From: Fratercula arctica
Lineage: Eukaryota > Chordata > Aves > Charadriiformes > Alcidae
Reading direction: 5' to 3'
Assembly (NCBI GenBank): GCA_947846985.1
Contig: CANTUZ010000020.1
Coordinates: 3,115,959-3,179,958, forward strand
Length of the DNA stretch: 64,000 nt
Of this stretch, positions 1-10,305 are shown in pieces (position 1 is the stretch's first letter; every line of letters starts with the position of its first letter). Made by a program: the position numbers and the translations under genes. Under the pieces are notes generated by a model. The model did no database searches. It saw only the letters and a program-made list of their open reading frames with translations, and had not been told where the DNA came from.

Positions 1-139
1 ATTAAAGGATGTGGATCCTCTGCTCCTAAAAAAACATAATGATGAGCACTTCTACTGGGTTTGAAATACAGCGAATGCTAGTTTACTGGGAGCTTTGAAG
101 ACCAGCTTGGAAAAACAAGAAATCAAACATGTATGGAAG

Positions 140-671
140 AATCACAGGATGGTCGGGGTCGGAAGGGACCTCTGGGGATCATCCAGTCCCACCCCCTGCC
201 AGAGCAGGGTCACCCAGAGCAGGTGGCACAGGAACGCGTCCAGGCGGGTTTGGAACGTCTCCAGAGACGGAGACTCCACCACCTCTCTGGGCAGCCTGTG
301 CCAGGGCTCTGCCGCCCTCAAAGAAGTTTTTCCTCATGTTCAGATGGAATTTCCTGTCCTCCAGTTTGTGCCCGTTGCCCCTTGTCCTGTCGCTGGGCAC
401 CACTGAGAAGAGCCTGGCCCCATCTTCTTGCCCCCCGCCCGTTGGCTATTGCTGAGATCCCTCTCAGCCTGCTCTTCTCCCGCTGAACAGCCCCAGGGCT
501 CTCAGCCCTTCCTCAGCAGAGAGATCTCCAGTCCCCTGAGCATCTCTGTAGCCTCCCCTGGACTCTCCAGCAGTTCCCTGTCCTTCTGGAACTGGGGAGC
601 CCAAACTGGACCCAGTGCTCCAGATGTGGCCTCACCAGGGCCGAGCAGAGGGGGAAGATGAACCTCCCTTG
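140..671 (-). mobile_element. CR1 LINE, 5'-truncated
   Basis: Read on the plus strand it starts atcacaggatggtcgggg, then ggaagggacc, and follows the antisense layout of an avian CR1 3' region: the charged end of ORF2, then cagttccctgtcc and aggccgagcagaggggg-type blocks. The minus strand retains a broken ORF2 C-terminal reading ([19 protein letters not shown], about 179-403). It differs clearly from the other copies in the window (for example in the ggcaccactgagaagag region), so it is probably a different subfamily. It is sense to the host gene. No 5' part is present, as is usual for CR1. Confidence 0.85.
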
Positions 672-1155
672 AAAAGGGAGTAAAGAAAAGTGCGCTCTAA
701 AAAGCAATTTCAGTTAAAGGAAGGGTTGTGATGCTGGATGTGTACGTCCTGCCGTCAGCACCCTGCCCCGCAGTACGTGAGGCAAAACCAGTCATCGCTC
801 TCCTGCCCATGGACCCCACCAGAGCTGGGGTGGGACCTTTGTTGAAACACCTGGGAGACACCTGAGCCAGCGCTGGGCTCTCCATCGGGGCCGGGCAGGT
901 CTCGGACAAAGGCCAGACACCATCAAATGCCGAGCCAAGGGTTAACGGAGTCATAGGGGGGTGGGAGGATGAGAGTCCAGGTCCCTTGTTTCACAGGAGG
1001 GTAAAAATGACAAAGAAGAATTGCTGTAATAACCTGGGACACAGAAGCTTTTACTTCCCTGAACACAAGTCATTCAAACTTTAATCAAAACCTGCCAGCT
1101 AGCTGTACAAGAAATGGGATTGTGGGTTTTAAGCTCAAGTTTAAAAAGATACACT

Positions 1156-1176
1156 AAAAAAAAAAAAAAAAAAAAA
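1156..1176. repeat. Poly(A), 21 nt
   Basis: Uninterrupted A-run. No flanking retroposed sequence was recognised. Confidence 0.95.
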
Positions 1177-1605
1177 GCCACGAAAAATGCAAAAAATATC
1201 CCGATTCTCAGTGGACAGAGGCAGCCCGTAAATGCCAAAAATCAAAACACAGACAGGGGTGGTTCATTTTGCAGCTGCTCACGTCACCAAGCCGTTGCTT
1301 CAGACAAAAATGACACGGCCAGTCATTGTGTCATCTGATCTTGCTATTTAGACTCACTGTGGCTGAATAAGGAAGCCCCAGAAATACGGCTCGCAGAACT
1401 GCAAAAAAAAGTTATTTGGTTTTTTTTTTTTTTGTCAGCTAACCTAAGCTCTCGTGTGAATCAGCAGCTCTGCAGTATCAGCAAGAGAAGTGTGGGATCA
1501 GCTAAACTGGAACCAGTTAAGAGGAAAAAACTGAATTTAAAGTCTGCCTCGCGATGCTGAGCTTTCCTTTGACCCCAATTATGCCTTTTAACTGTTTCCC
1601 TCTGT

Positions 1606-1790
1606 CGGAAGCGTTCGTGGCAGCCACCTTCGCTCCGTCGGCCCCGCTCCTCTCCACGGGGTCGGTTTTCAAGAACTTCTCCATTTCTCAGTAGTTGTGA
1701 CGGAGCCTGAAGGACGCGCGAGCGACGCAGCAGCTTCTGCTCGAGGCTGCAGCCGAGGCAAAATAACTGAAAAGTGTCGATTGCTCACGT
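1606..1790. promoter_or_regulatory. Small CpG-dense patch inside the intron
   Basis: About 18-19 CpG in 185 bp by hand count, including gacgcgcgagcgacgc. This is far denser than the surrounding intron. It is too short for a standard CpG island and has no transposon signature. It could be an internal enhancer or minor promoter, or simply local GC bias. Confidence 0.3.
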
Positions 1791-3973
1791 TTCTCAGCAG
1801 AGGTTACTGACTGGAACCCGGAGGTAACTTAGCTCTCACGATGCATGTTTTTGCCAGTCACCGTTTTGGCAAGAACCGCCTGGTTTTATCTGCTTTGGCC
1901 CCTCCGAAGCAGCAAACGCTCCCCAGCAAAGCCTTAAAATTTCACGGTGCCCTTATGTATCACCAGTACGTAAAGGCCATGCAAAACTGGAGGGAAATGG
2001 AGGGATGGTGCAAAAGATGTCTCATTTCCAAGTAAGGCCAAGAGCTTTGGTACTGAGCGTTCTGTCCAGTTCCACAGGCACCAAACCTGAGCCGTGGCAG
2101 GATTTTTTGGATATTGCCACATCCCTGCGGGCTCGCTGCAGAATTAGGGTCTTAAGGTCAATTCAGTTCAAGCTCCAGCAGTTTAAGGGCATTAAGCTTT
2201 GAAGATTTATGTCAATTAGCTTCATTACAAGGTATATTTCTAAGCTGGAGCCGCTCTTCTACCTACTGTTTGGAATCTTTATCTAAAAGACGTTGAGTTC
2301 AGCGGATTTGGAAGCCTGGGAGGTTCTTTAGGCTCATGGAGGAAGAACCGCTTGGTTCCAGAGCGGCTTTTCCTATAACCAGTCACCAAGGGGTGGTGGT
2401 GGGGAGAAAATAGATGGGGAGGGAGGGCAGAGAGGAGGAAAGCGTGTTTGTTCAAGCAGCCCCAGCTCCCCGATCGTCTCCCAGCAACAGAGGCAAAGCT
2501 TTGCAGGTCTCTTACGCGGTGCTGGGACCCGGCTCTGCCGAGGTGCGGGATCTGCCTCTGGCGCTGCTGGGGAAGGCAAAGAGCACAAGAGCATGTTTCC
2601 ATGGCAGGTTCAAACCCCAACGTTTGCAGCCCCTCTTTGGTCAGAAGCTCTGAACACTCTCTGGCAAGAGCCAGGTAAGTTCCCTCCCATCAGATGCTCG
2701 TTACAAAAAAAAATCCCATTTATTCTCCCAGCGTTTTGCCCTCCCCCACCGCACTCCACGCGTGGGTGCCCTCTTCCACCCTCACCCACTCGCAGCTTTG
2801 CTCTTTCACAAAGCAGGATGAAGGATAAGAGAAAGTTTTAACTCTGTTTTAAGGAAAGTTGGCTCCTCTGCTGTGTTTCTCGCTGGGAAGACGCAACGCC
2901 TGCTGCAGTACTATGGCGCTGGAGAGGACGGTGCAGGGTAAAAGGACCCTCCCCGTCTTTTTACTTCCTTTAAACATAGATAAGAGTTTTCTAAAAACAA
3001 CTTCTCCCCATGCGTGGGGGTAACGTGCCCAAAAGCGGCAGACCAGGAGACAGCATGAATCCGGATGACAACCTGCTCTGCTCCCTGGGGACGCGATGAG
3101 TTCCCTGCCCAGGGCAGGTCCCCACCACCCGACACCCTGGAAAATTCCCTTCCTTCCCTGCATCCCTTCCCCAGAGCTGGATTCAAAGCGCACGTTAACT
3201 CTGGGTGCCCGGCCAAGTTCACTTCTTTCCATGGCACTGCCCTCCCCTAACACGAACGGGATTTGACGCTTTTCAGGTTCAGTCCCAGCACTGACAGCCC
3301 CGCGGTCAAAACACAGCGGCGAGGACTTGCAGGTGGCCCCTTCAGCACGAAAACACCCACGAACTTTTCCTCAAAAGCGGAGAACTGCCTTGTGCTATTT
3401 AAAAACCGAACAGTAATAAAATAATCACATGGCAAAGGATTACCTTTCACAACCCAGCCTTTGCTAAACATCGCTTGGAGCCGGAGGAGGGCACGGTTAC
3501 GCGCAGTCCAAACGGTATTAACCATGAACGCAAAGGGAAATAACCCTGCTTCATGCCCTCGGCCCTCCATGAAAAGAAGCCGCTCTCCTAAATCACACAC
3601 CAACTCAAACACCAGTTTATTGCTGGTCATCTTGATTGAACTCTTAAGAGGCTGCAAAGTTAAGAATAGAGGGGAAGGGCACAAACCTAAAGAGGGAATG
3701 AAGGCTTTAAAGCATCCCTGTCCTCTGCAACCGGTCCTCAGCTGCACTCTACGGCACTAAGACAGGGCTGGAAAAGAAGATACCTTGAAAATAGCCTACG
3801 CTACAGTTTTTTAGGCTGTTCTTTCCCAGTGGTTAATTATTAAAATACAAAAATACCATGTTTAAATATAGCGCTGCGGTTCAGACTTAGTTGTAGCCTG
3901 AACACTCAGTTCCGATTTGTTTTGGCTTAACCTGTTTTTTTCCACTGAAGCATCAAGCGCCCGTCCCTGAACA

Positions 3974-4112
3974 GGTTCTGGGGTGCGTTTGGGGTGGTTT
4001 TTTTTAGGTTTTGGGGTTTTTTATTTGTTGGTGGAGGTTTTTTTTGGTTTTCTGGTTGGGGGGTAGGGTTTGGGGTGGGCTTTTGTTTGGGTTGTTTTTT
4101 TTTTTAAACCCA
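3974..4112. repeat. G/T-rich low-complexity tract
   Basis: About 140 bp made almost only of G and T on the plus strand, so A/C-rich in the ANKS1A transcript. It includes a G-quadruplex motif at 4058-4079 and several T8-T12 runs. Confidence 0.85.
4058..4079 (+). other. G-quadruplex motif
   Basis: Four G-runs on the plus strand, at 4058-4063, 4066-4068, 4072-4075 and 4077-4079, with loops TA, TTT and T. This is a strict G3+ motif with very short loops and should be stable. The G-rich strand is the template strand for ANKS1A. Confidence 0.8.
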
Positions 4113-4914
4113 CTGAAATAAAGCCACAAAATCCTTCTGCCTGCAAAATGAATACAATCATAGCTGTTATACCTAATCTATAGGGGTAGCTGGCTCCAGG
4201 CTACAAGGATATTTTAGCCAATGAGGCCTGAAACGCTACCAAGAAAACAGACAAACTATGACAAAGTTAAAGACTTTGGGAGAAGGACAGGCTGCGAGGA
4301 TGGGAGAGAGCCCTTCAGCAAACTCCAAGACCAGGGGTGCGATGGGAAGGAGATGCAGAGCGGTTACCAGGACAGAAGCACACCGATTTATTTTCACTTT
4401 TGCCTATGTTTTGCCGAGGAATAAAAATACCCCGGAAAAAAAGGAGCTGGGTGCGGCTGAGAGTCATCCCGGGGCTGGGGAAGTGGTAAAGTCTTCCATG
4501 CAGGCAGGCAGCCACGAAAACATAGCAACTGGCAATTTACTCCAAAACAGAACTTTATCTTAAAACAAACTACCCCGAGCGACGGAGTTAGTTGTGATTA
4601 ATGGAGAAAGAGGTATTTGTTTGTAGAAGGCCAGCAAAAGCCAAGGCGGCTTGGAGGAGACGCTGGGTGCTGAGGTTTGTTCTGCCAGCGAGACACAGGG
4701 TATTTCAACACCGGAGTCCTGCAAAGTTAGTTCCCCACCTCACAGCACTCGTGACAGAAGCATCTAATGGCTTTTGACATGAGCAGGATGCAGAATATCT
4801 CCTCTCCTCTGATACCACCCCTGCATGACCAGCAGGAGGCCCAGAGATGGACAGGTCCCACATCTCCCATGAAGACAGAGGTGCCAGGAGGGCATGGAAG
4901 CCTCCAGGGACCCT

Positions 4915-4939
4915 TCTCCTCCTCCTCTTCCTCCTCCTC
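4915..4939. repeat. (CTC)n pyrimidine tract
   Basis: Imperfect CTC/TTC triplet run on the plus strand, GAG-rich on the minus strand. It generates a false poly-Glu reading frame on the minus strand. Confidence 0.8.
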
Positions 4940-5422
4940 GGACACGCATGGCTCCGCTCCGCTTCACTTCCGCTCCCCTGCCCCGATGGACGTGAAGCCG
5001 AGGGGTCCATATTAATCCCTCCAGTTTCTCCTCCCCAGAGCCAACGCTGAAATTTTTGGAGCCAGCGAGTCCATTGAGAGAGACGGAGGATGATTAAACA
5101 AGTCCCGGGGTCTTTTATCACCAAAATAAAAGACAAACGATGCGAGGCTGTCTGCAGCGACTCATCTGCATGCGGAGAAATGAAGTTCCATTCAGAAAGC
5201 ACAGAACCCAGCAGCACGCCACTAGCGTGACACTCGCCCAGGTTCGGGGGTGTCTTTATGCTACTGCAGCTTTCTGGAAGGGGCTCAGTAAAACCTCACC
5301 TGCGGCTGAAAACCCCTTACATTTACCAACGGCATAAATGCAGTTTTGTGCTCAGTCTCCGCATGCAGCATCAGTGATTCCCAAGGACACAGCAAGGTTG
5401 TCCTGGGAGAAGAAAAGAATTA

Positions 5423-5446
5423 AATATATATATACACACACACATA
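5423..5446. repeat. (AT)n(AC)n microsatellite
   Basis: An aatatatatata stretch runs straight into acacacacacac and ends in atatg. Short compound dinucleotide repeat. Confidence 0.85.
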
Positions 5447-6072
5447 TGCCAGCATTTGGATGAGCAGACGTTGCCGAGAGCTGCAGCTCTCCTACCCCAG
5501 GCAGTTCCGAAGCAGGGTTTCCCCCTCCCTCCATCGTGGTCAGCGCATCCAGCTGCTCCGGATCCGCACGGCTGCTCTGCAGCCCCACATCCCCCAACCC
5601 AGCTCCAGGCTCTCAGCCCCACAACACACAGCTCTGTTTTGAGTAAATACACGCTTCCCCTCTTCGAAATTAAGGCGGCCAAGCAGGACGGGAGGTTGCC
5701 TACGTTAACCGGGAGGCTGGCAGCGTGCCTACGACACCAGGCTATGTCGGCCAACCTTTCCACGCGCCGCTCGCTTTCCAACACCTCCCTCACGCACACA
5801 CAAGCACGCACTCCTTCGCGGGGAGTTTATTTCTGAGAAGCCAAATATTACCATTAAAATCCAGATATGCCTTGATAGACAAAGGAGAGCACCTTTGATG
5901 CTTTTATCCTGGAAAAAAAACAGCCTTTAGAGTTAACTCGGGTACACAGAAGAAAAACTCCAGTGAGGTGTTTTTCCCCTTAAATCACCCTAACAACTTC
6001 AGACTTGTTACATCAGGTATGAGTAGAAGGAGACGTAACAGATCGCTTATTTCTACTGCTCTGCGCAGGCTC

Positions 6073-6152
6073 CTCGCTGCTGCATCAGCCCCCGGTATCT
6101 GGAGCTACGTGTCTCGCTGCTGCATCAGCCCCCGGTATCTGGAGCTACGTGT
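6073..6152. repeat. Perfect 40-bp tandem duplication (2 copies)
   Basis: Positions 6073-6112 and 6113-6152 are identical by eye. Each unit begins ctcgctgctgcatcagcccc and ends ggagctacgtgt. The absence of any difference suggests a recent event, or an assembly artefact. Confidence 0.95.
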
Positions 6153-6187
6153 TATCATTGGGGATGATTTCGCGTTGAAGGTGTGTC

Positions 6188-6217
6188 TGTGCACGTACGT
6201 ACACGCACACACACGTA
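6188..6217. repeat. 30-nt perfectly alternating pyrimidine-purine tract
   Basis: From t6188 to a6217 every base alternates pyrimidine and purine, with an internal palindromic acgtacgt and a CA run (cgcacacacacgta). Such tracts can adopt Z-DNA under negative supercoiling. Confidence 0.85.
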
Positions 6218-6343
6218 ACTACAGCATGTTGCCTTTGGGAACCAAACCAGCAGAAAACAACTTATTTTTTTCCCCTTGGGGTGCTTTCTGTGGTTCAGCA
6301 GCTCGCCCAAAGGTGACAGCAGCATCCCCACCTCTGCGACACG

Positions 6344-6366
6344 GTGGGGGGGGGGTGGTGGTGGTG
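6344..6366. repeat. G10 run followed by (TGG)n
   Basis: Ten G at 6346-6355, then tggtggtggtg. Simple repeat with G-quadruplex potential. Confidence 0.85.
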
Positions 6367-6494
6367 ACTGTCAGCTTGTGTCGTCCCCAAGAGCATTAAG
6401 GGACAGTGAAATGGGGTTTCTCCTCAAAACCTCTCCTGCCTGGTGCTCCTCACGCTTACTTTTCCTTGTGACGTAATTTCTGGTACCACATGCC

Positions 6495-6935
6495 ATCATA
6501 GAATGGTTCGGGTTGGAAGGGACCTCAAAGCCCACCCAGTGCCACCCCCTGCCCTGGGCAGGGACACCTCCCACCAGCCCAGGTTGCTCCAAGCCCCGTC
6601 CAACCTGGCCTTGAACCCCTCCAGGGATGGGGCAGCCACAGCTTCTCTGGGCAACCTGGGCCAGGGGCTCACCCCCCTCACAGCAAACAATTTCTTCCCC
6701 AGATCTCATCTCAATCTCCCCTCTGTCAGTGTAAAACCCTTCCCCCTCGTCCCATGGCTCCCCTCCCTGCTCCAGAGTCCCTCCCCAGCTTTCCTGGAGC
6801 CCCTTTAGGGACTGGCAGGGGCTGGAAGGTCTCCCCGGAGCCTTCTCTTCTCCAGGCTGAACCCCCCCAGCTCTCTCAGCCTGTCCCCACAGCAGAGGGG
6901 CTCCAGCCTCTGATCATCTTTGTGACCCTCCATCA
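6495..6935 (-). mobile_element. CR1 LINE, 5'-truncated
   Basis: Starts with tcatagaatggttcggg and ggaagggacctcaaagccc, continues through tccaacctggccttgaaccc and tctccccggagccttctctt, and ends near gatcatctttgtgaccctcc. This is the antisense of the CR1 ORF2 end and short 3' UTR. Homology is close to consensus along its length, so it is a fairly young copy. It is sense to ANKS1A. The minus-strand open frame at 6371-6709 is a remnant of ORF2 plus flank and does not encode an intact protein. Confidence 0.93.
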
Positions 6936-7124
6936 CCCATCTCTTTCTAAGCTCTGCACATCACAAGGAAAAACCCCGCGTGGGGTCAACCTCTGCGGCC
7001 CCTTCCCAAACCAGCAGCTCAAACCCACCAGTCCAGAAGCCTGATGGCAAGGAAGACAAGCTACAGCACATCTGACAGGGAAACAGAAGCACTGAGCAAT
7101 AAAGTTATTCAGATAAAAGTCTAT

Positions 7125-7275
7125 AATTAAATAAAAAACACACAGAAACAAATGACACACTATCTGCCATATGTATGGTATTAGTGCATTATAATGACAC
7201 CCTGCAGCATAAGCATAATTAAGAATATCTCAGGATTCCCATTATAAATCCTTATTATTAAGGGGTTCATAACCT
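7125..7275. promoter_or_regulatory. Candidate conserved noncoding element (AT-rich)
   Basis: About 150 bp with several homeodomain-type cores (taatta, ataatt, ttattattaa) and no simple repeat. The texture is typical of vertebrate conserved noncoding elements and is unlike the flanking CR1. No alignment was possible, so this is only a candidate. Confidence 0.25.
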
Positions 7276-7964
7276 ATTGTACAAACTCGCCTGGGGCTAG
7301 AGCTCCGCAGGCAAGAGAGCAGTTCCAGCAGCATATTTTATTCTTGAAAGCCACTTACAAAGTTGGGTTTAAAGGCTATCAGTATTTTAAATTTTTGCAA
7401 TTCCAAATGTCAAGGGTTAAGACTTCATTATTTCTAAGCTTCTACAACTGAGGGATGGGGCAGATTTGGTTTGAAATTATTTAAAAAAGCAGACAAGCTG
7501 CTTCTACAGTTTAAAAACCCCTTTGAGTACAAACACCCCCAACGATAAAGTGACCAGCCTAGTGGGATAGCTCTAAAACACAGGGGAGAAAAATAAGGGT
7601 GCATTAGGTCAACGGAGGATGCTGGGGATGCACAAAACGCCTCCATTCGATGCTTCAAATGGTGCTCCGTTTCACACCAACACTGCGGCACCAAACCCCA
7701 ACTCCAGCAAAGGTGAGATCAGCCGTGAGCGGTACAGTTGCCTGAAAAAAACGACGATCCCTCCTGCACACAAAGCCCAGCTCTCGACCTTCAACATCGT
7801 GGCTGAAAATTCGTGTCGGGCAGTTTGGAGGCGACTCCAGCTGAACACGGGGTGCTGCCAGCCGTTTCCAACTGTTTTATGGATTTTTTTCTAGTAAACA
7901 AGAGCAAGTTATTTTGGGGTTGCTGAGAAGAAAAAGAAAGCAGAGCTACTTAAATCAAGATTTA

Positions 7965-7967
<3 letters not shown>

Positions 7968-7996
<29 letters not shown>
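7968..7996. repeat. Poly(T), 29 nt
   Basis: Uninterrupted T-run on the plus strand, so A29 in the transcript sense. It is the longest homopolymer in the window. No SINE or retrocopy body was recognised next to it. Confidence 0.95.
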
Positions 7997-8000
<4 letters not shown>

Positions 8001-10204
8001 GCTGACTTGTGAAATCATCTCTCAAGAGATGCGGCCGACGGTCCGGAGGGGAGGGACGAGGTCAGCCTGAGCCAATGGCTCCAGCAGCAATTGCACAACG
8101 GCGCTGAACACCAACACCCCGCACCAGAGCGACGGACTGACCAGAAAAACAGCTTTAACCAGCCCTTTTGAGCCTCTCAAAATTAATAACTAATTTGCAC
8201 CCCAAGTCCTGTAAATGGCAATAGTGCCCCTCTAGCTGATATTTCCACATTTTCCCGGCTTCTCCGTAATTGCACCGGCCCAGCTCCTCCTGCTTCTCAT
8301 TTCAAGTTTAGGAAAGATGTGGTGAAAAGACACCTCGGACAGCTTTCCCCAGCAGCCAGACCGAGATGAAGTCCACGATATTTGACGTGCCACTCGGCAT
8401 TTATCAGCGGCATCTCATCTCCGAGCACTTGCTGCTCTCCCAGCCCAGGAAAATGAGACACGGCGCGTGCCCAGGGCCTGATCTCGCCGCAGCTTCCCAA
8501 GCAGATTCACAATAATTGAGGTTTGAGGTGACAATAGCACAGATAACAATAGAGGGGCCGAAGCCAACACAAAGAAAGGCAGCTTGTCTAAAAACCAACA
8601 TGACGCAGGCTCAAAATACCCCCGTGATTCGGGCGCTCGCAGGCAGCGGGCAAGGCAAGGAGATGCTGCCTGCAGGCGCTCATCTGGGAGACAATATAGC
8701 AGGTGCTGCTTTAACGAGCAATTAGACCCTGCCTGCTTCCCTGTTTATCCTGCTGATGCAAGACACAAGTGATCCAAGGCATATTCCCCAGAAAAGCCTT
8801 CAGTTAATTGATACCTGATATTACTAAATGATACTGCAACCCTGAAGGTGGGAGCAAGGCTGCTCAGACCCAGCTGGGATCCGTCCTCGGAGCAGAGGGA
8901 TGTCTGGATCGCAGCATCCACCAGGATCTCCACCAGGAAAGGGATGGGGTTGCAAATACGAAGAACAGGAGAAGGACCTGGGACAATACCTGCTCGCTCC
9001 TTAGCGCAAGCGTAGTCCTGGGAAATGTGGATGTGGGCCATGGATCTCATTTCTAGATTGGCGACAGCCCATAAACCACTTCTGGTTTAGTTTATGATGC
9101 TTGGGCTTATGTTCTCAACATCCCCATCCCATAGAGCAGAAGCCTCATATTTCGTCGCTCAATATATTCTGCGTATACAAAAGATCCCCAGCCTGAGTTA
9201 GGGACTCGGCATAACAAATACCAAAGGCCTGGGAAATAGAATGCTTGATTTATTAATTCAAACCTAAACTACAAAATCACATTTGGACACCTGAACTTCA
9301 GGGTTCCCCTTTATCCTCCTCCGGCAGCTTGTGCTTTCTACACGCAACGCGAGGACTCACTAAATTTGTTATTTATTTCAAGACATTCTGCGACTCTTCA
9401 CTAGTGATAAAGGCGCACACATTTTCCAGCTTCATACGGTCTCTGCGAGACTCATTTGGATCGGGATCAGGGACTGTTGCTTCACACCACACTCCAGTCC
9501 GGGTTTTGGTACAAATCCCAAAATTACAAATCTGAACACATACCAAAAGGAAAGGAACTTAAGGTATAAACTTGTATTTCCCAACCAGCGCGTGGTGGAT
9601 CTGCAGTTTCAGAGCCCTCCGAATATCAATGTTTTTTTTGACAAGCACCCAGCAAAATTCGACGTTAACATGACACGGAAGATGGACAAATGCGACAACG
9701 CCTCCGCCCCAAACAGTGAAATGGCCAGACGCTGGTTATTTTGAACTCACACTAAAACAAAAAAGGCAAAAAACCTCTTAAGAATATCAAATCGCTCTTC
9801 ACAGTCACATCTTCCTACTCTCACATCCTAACACACAAGGCCCAAAACGACGTTCTGCTCTTGGGGCGAGGGCTGCCTCCAGCTCGCAGGATGCAACACA
9901 GCACGGTGAAGCCTCTTCGGAGGCCTCGGACAGACCTACAGAAATGCTTTTTTTAAAAAACTAAAAGCTTCTGAAGTGCTGGAAGATGCAAAGTGGAAGA
10001 GAACATAACGAAAGACTGAATTTAGTAAGGACACTGAGACCGGACACTCCTGAAAAAAAAAAAAAAAGAAGAGTCCCGAAAACGCTAACGATCACAAGAT
10101 AGCTACGTAACTAAAATATCTGTCAGAGAACGTATAATTTACACAGAATAAAAAGCTTCTGATTCAGAAATACCGAGTTAATACGCTTGAAAAGTTAACG
10201 GAAA

Positions 10205-10305
10205 CACACAGCAGCCGCGGCCTGAAATTGGTGTATTATTCTAGTGCACACGGGCTAATTTAGAGCCACGTCCAGCCTGTAATTGGTGACCTATAAATAA
10301 GAGGA
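10205..10305. promoter_or_regulatory. Candidate conserved noncoding element
   Basis: Contains two copies of the gcctg[a/t]aattggtg word about 60 bp apart (around 10220 and 10275) and a MEF2-like ctataaataa. The spaced repeated word in non-repeat sequence is the reason for listing it. Weak evidence. Confidence 0.25.

Noticed and set aside
179..403. CR1 ORF2-like reading frames (also 6371-6709, 13309-13515, 26031-26216) as possible genes
   Set aside because: They are short C-terminal relics of 5'-truncated CR1 copies and lack the catalytic domains.
3247..3747. 166-codon open frame on the minus strand
   Set aside because: No domain recognised and no fit to the missing SAM or PTB exons of ANKS1A.
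4705..5217. 170-codon open frame on the minus strand with a Glu/Arg-rich part
   Set aside because: The charged part comes from the (CTC)n simple repeat at 4915-4939; the rest matches nothing known.
8440..8520. GC-rich block considered as the missing SAM exon on the minus strand
   Set aside because: The translation does not match SAM-domain residues and the splice borders are not in the required phase.
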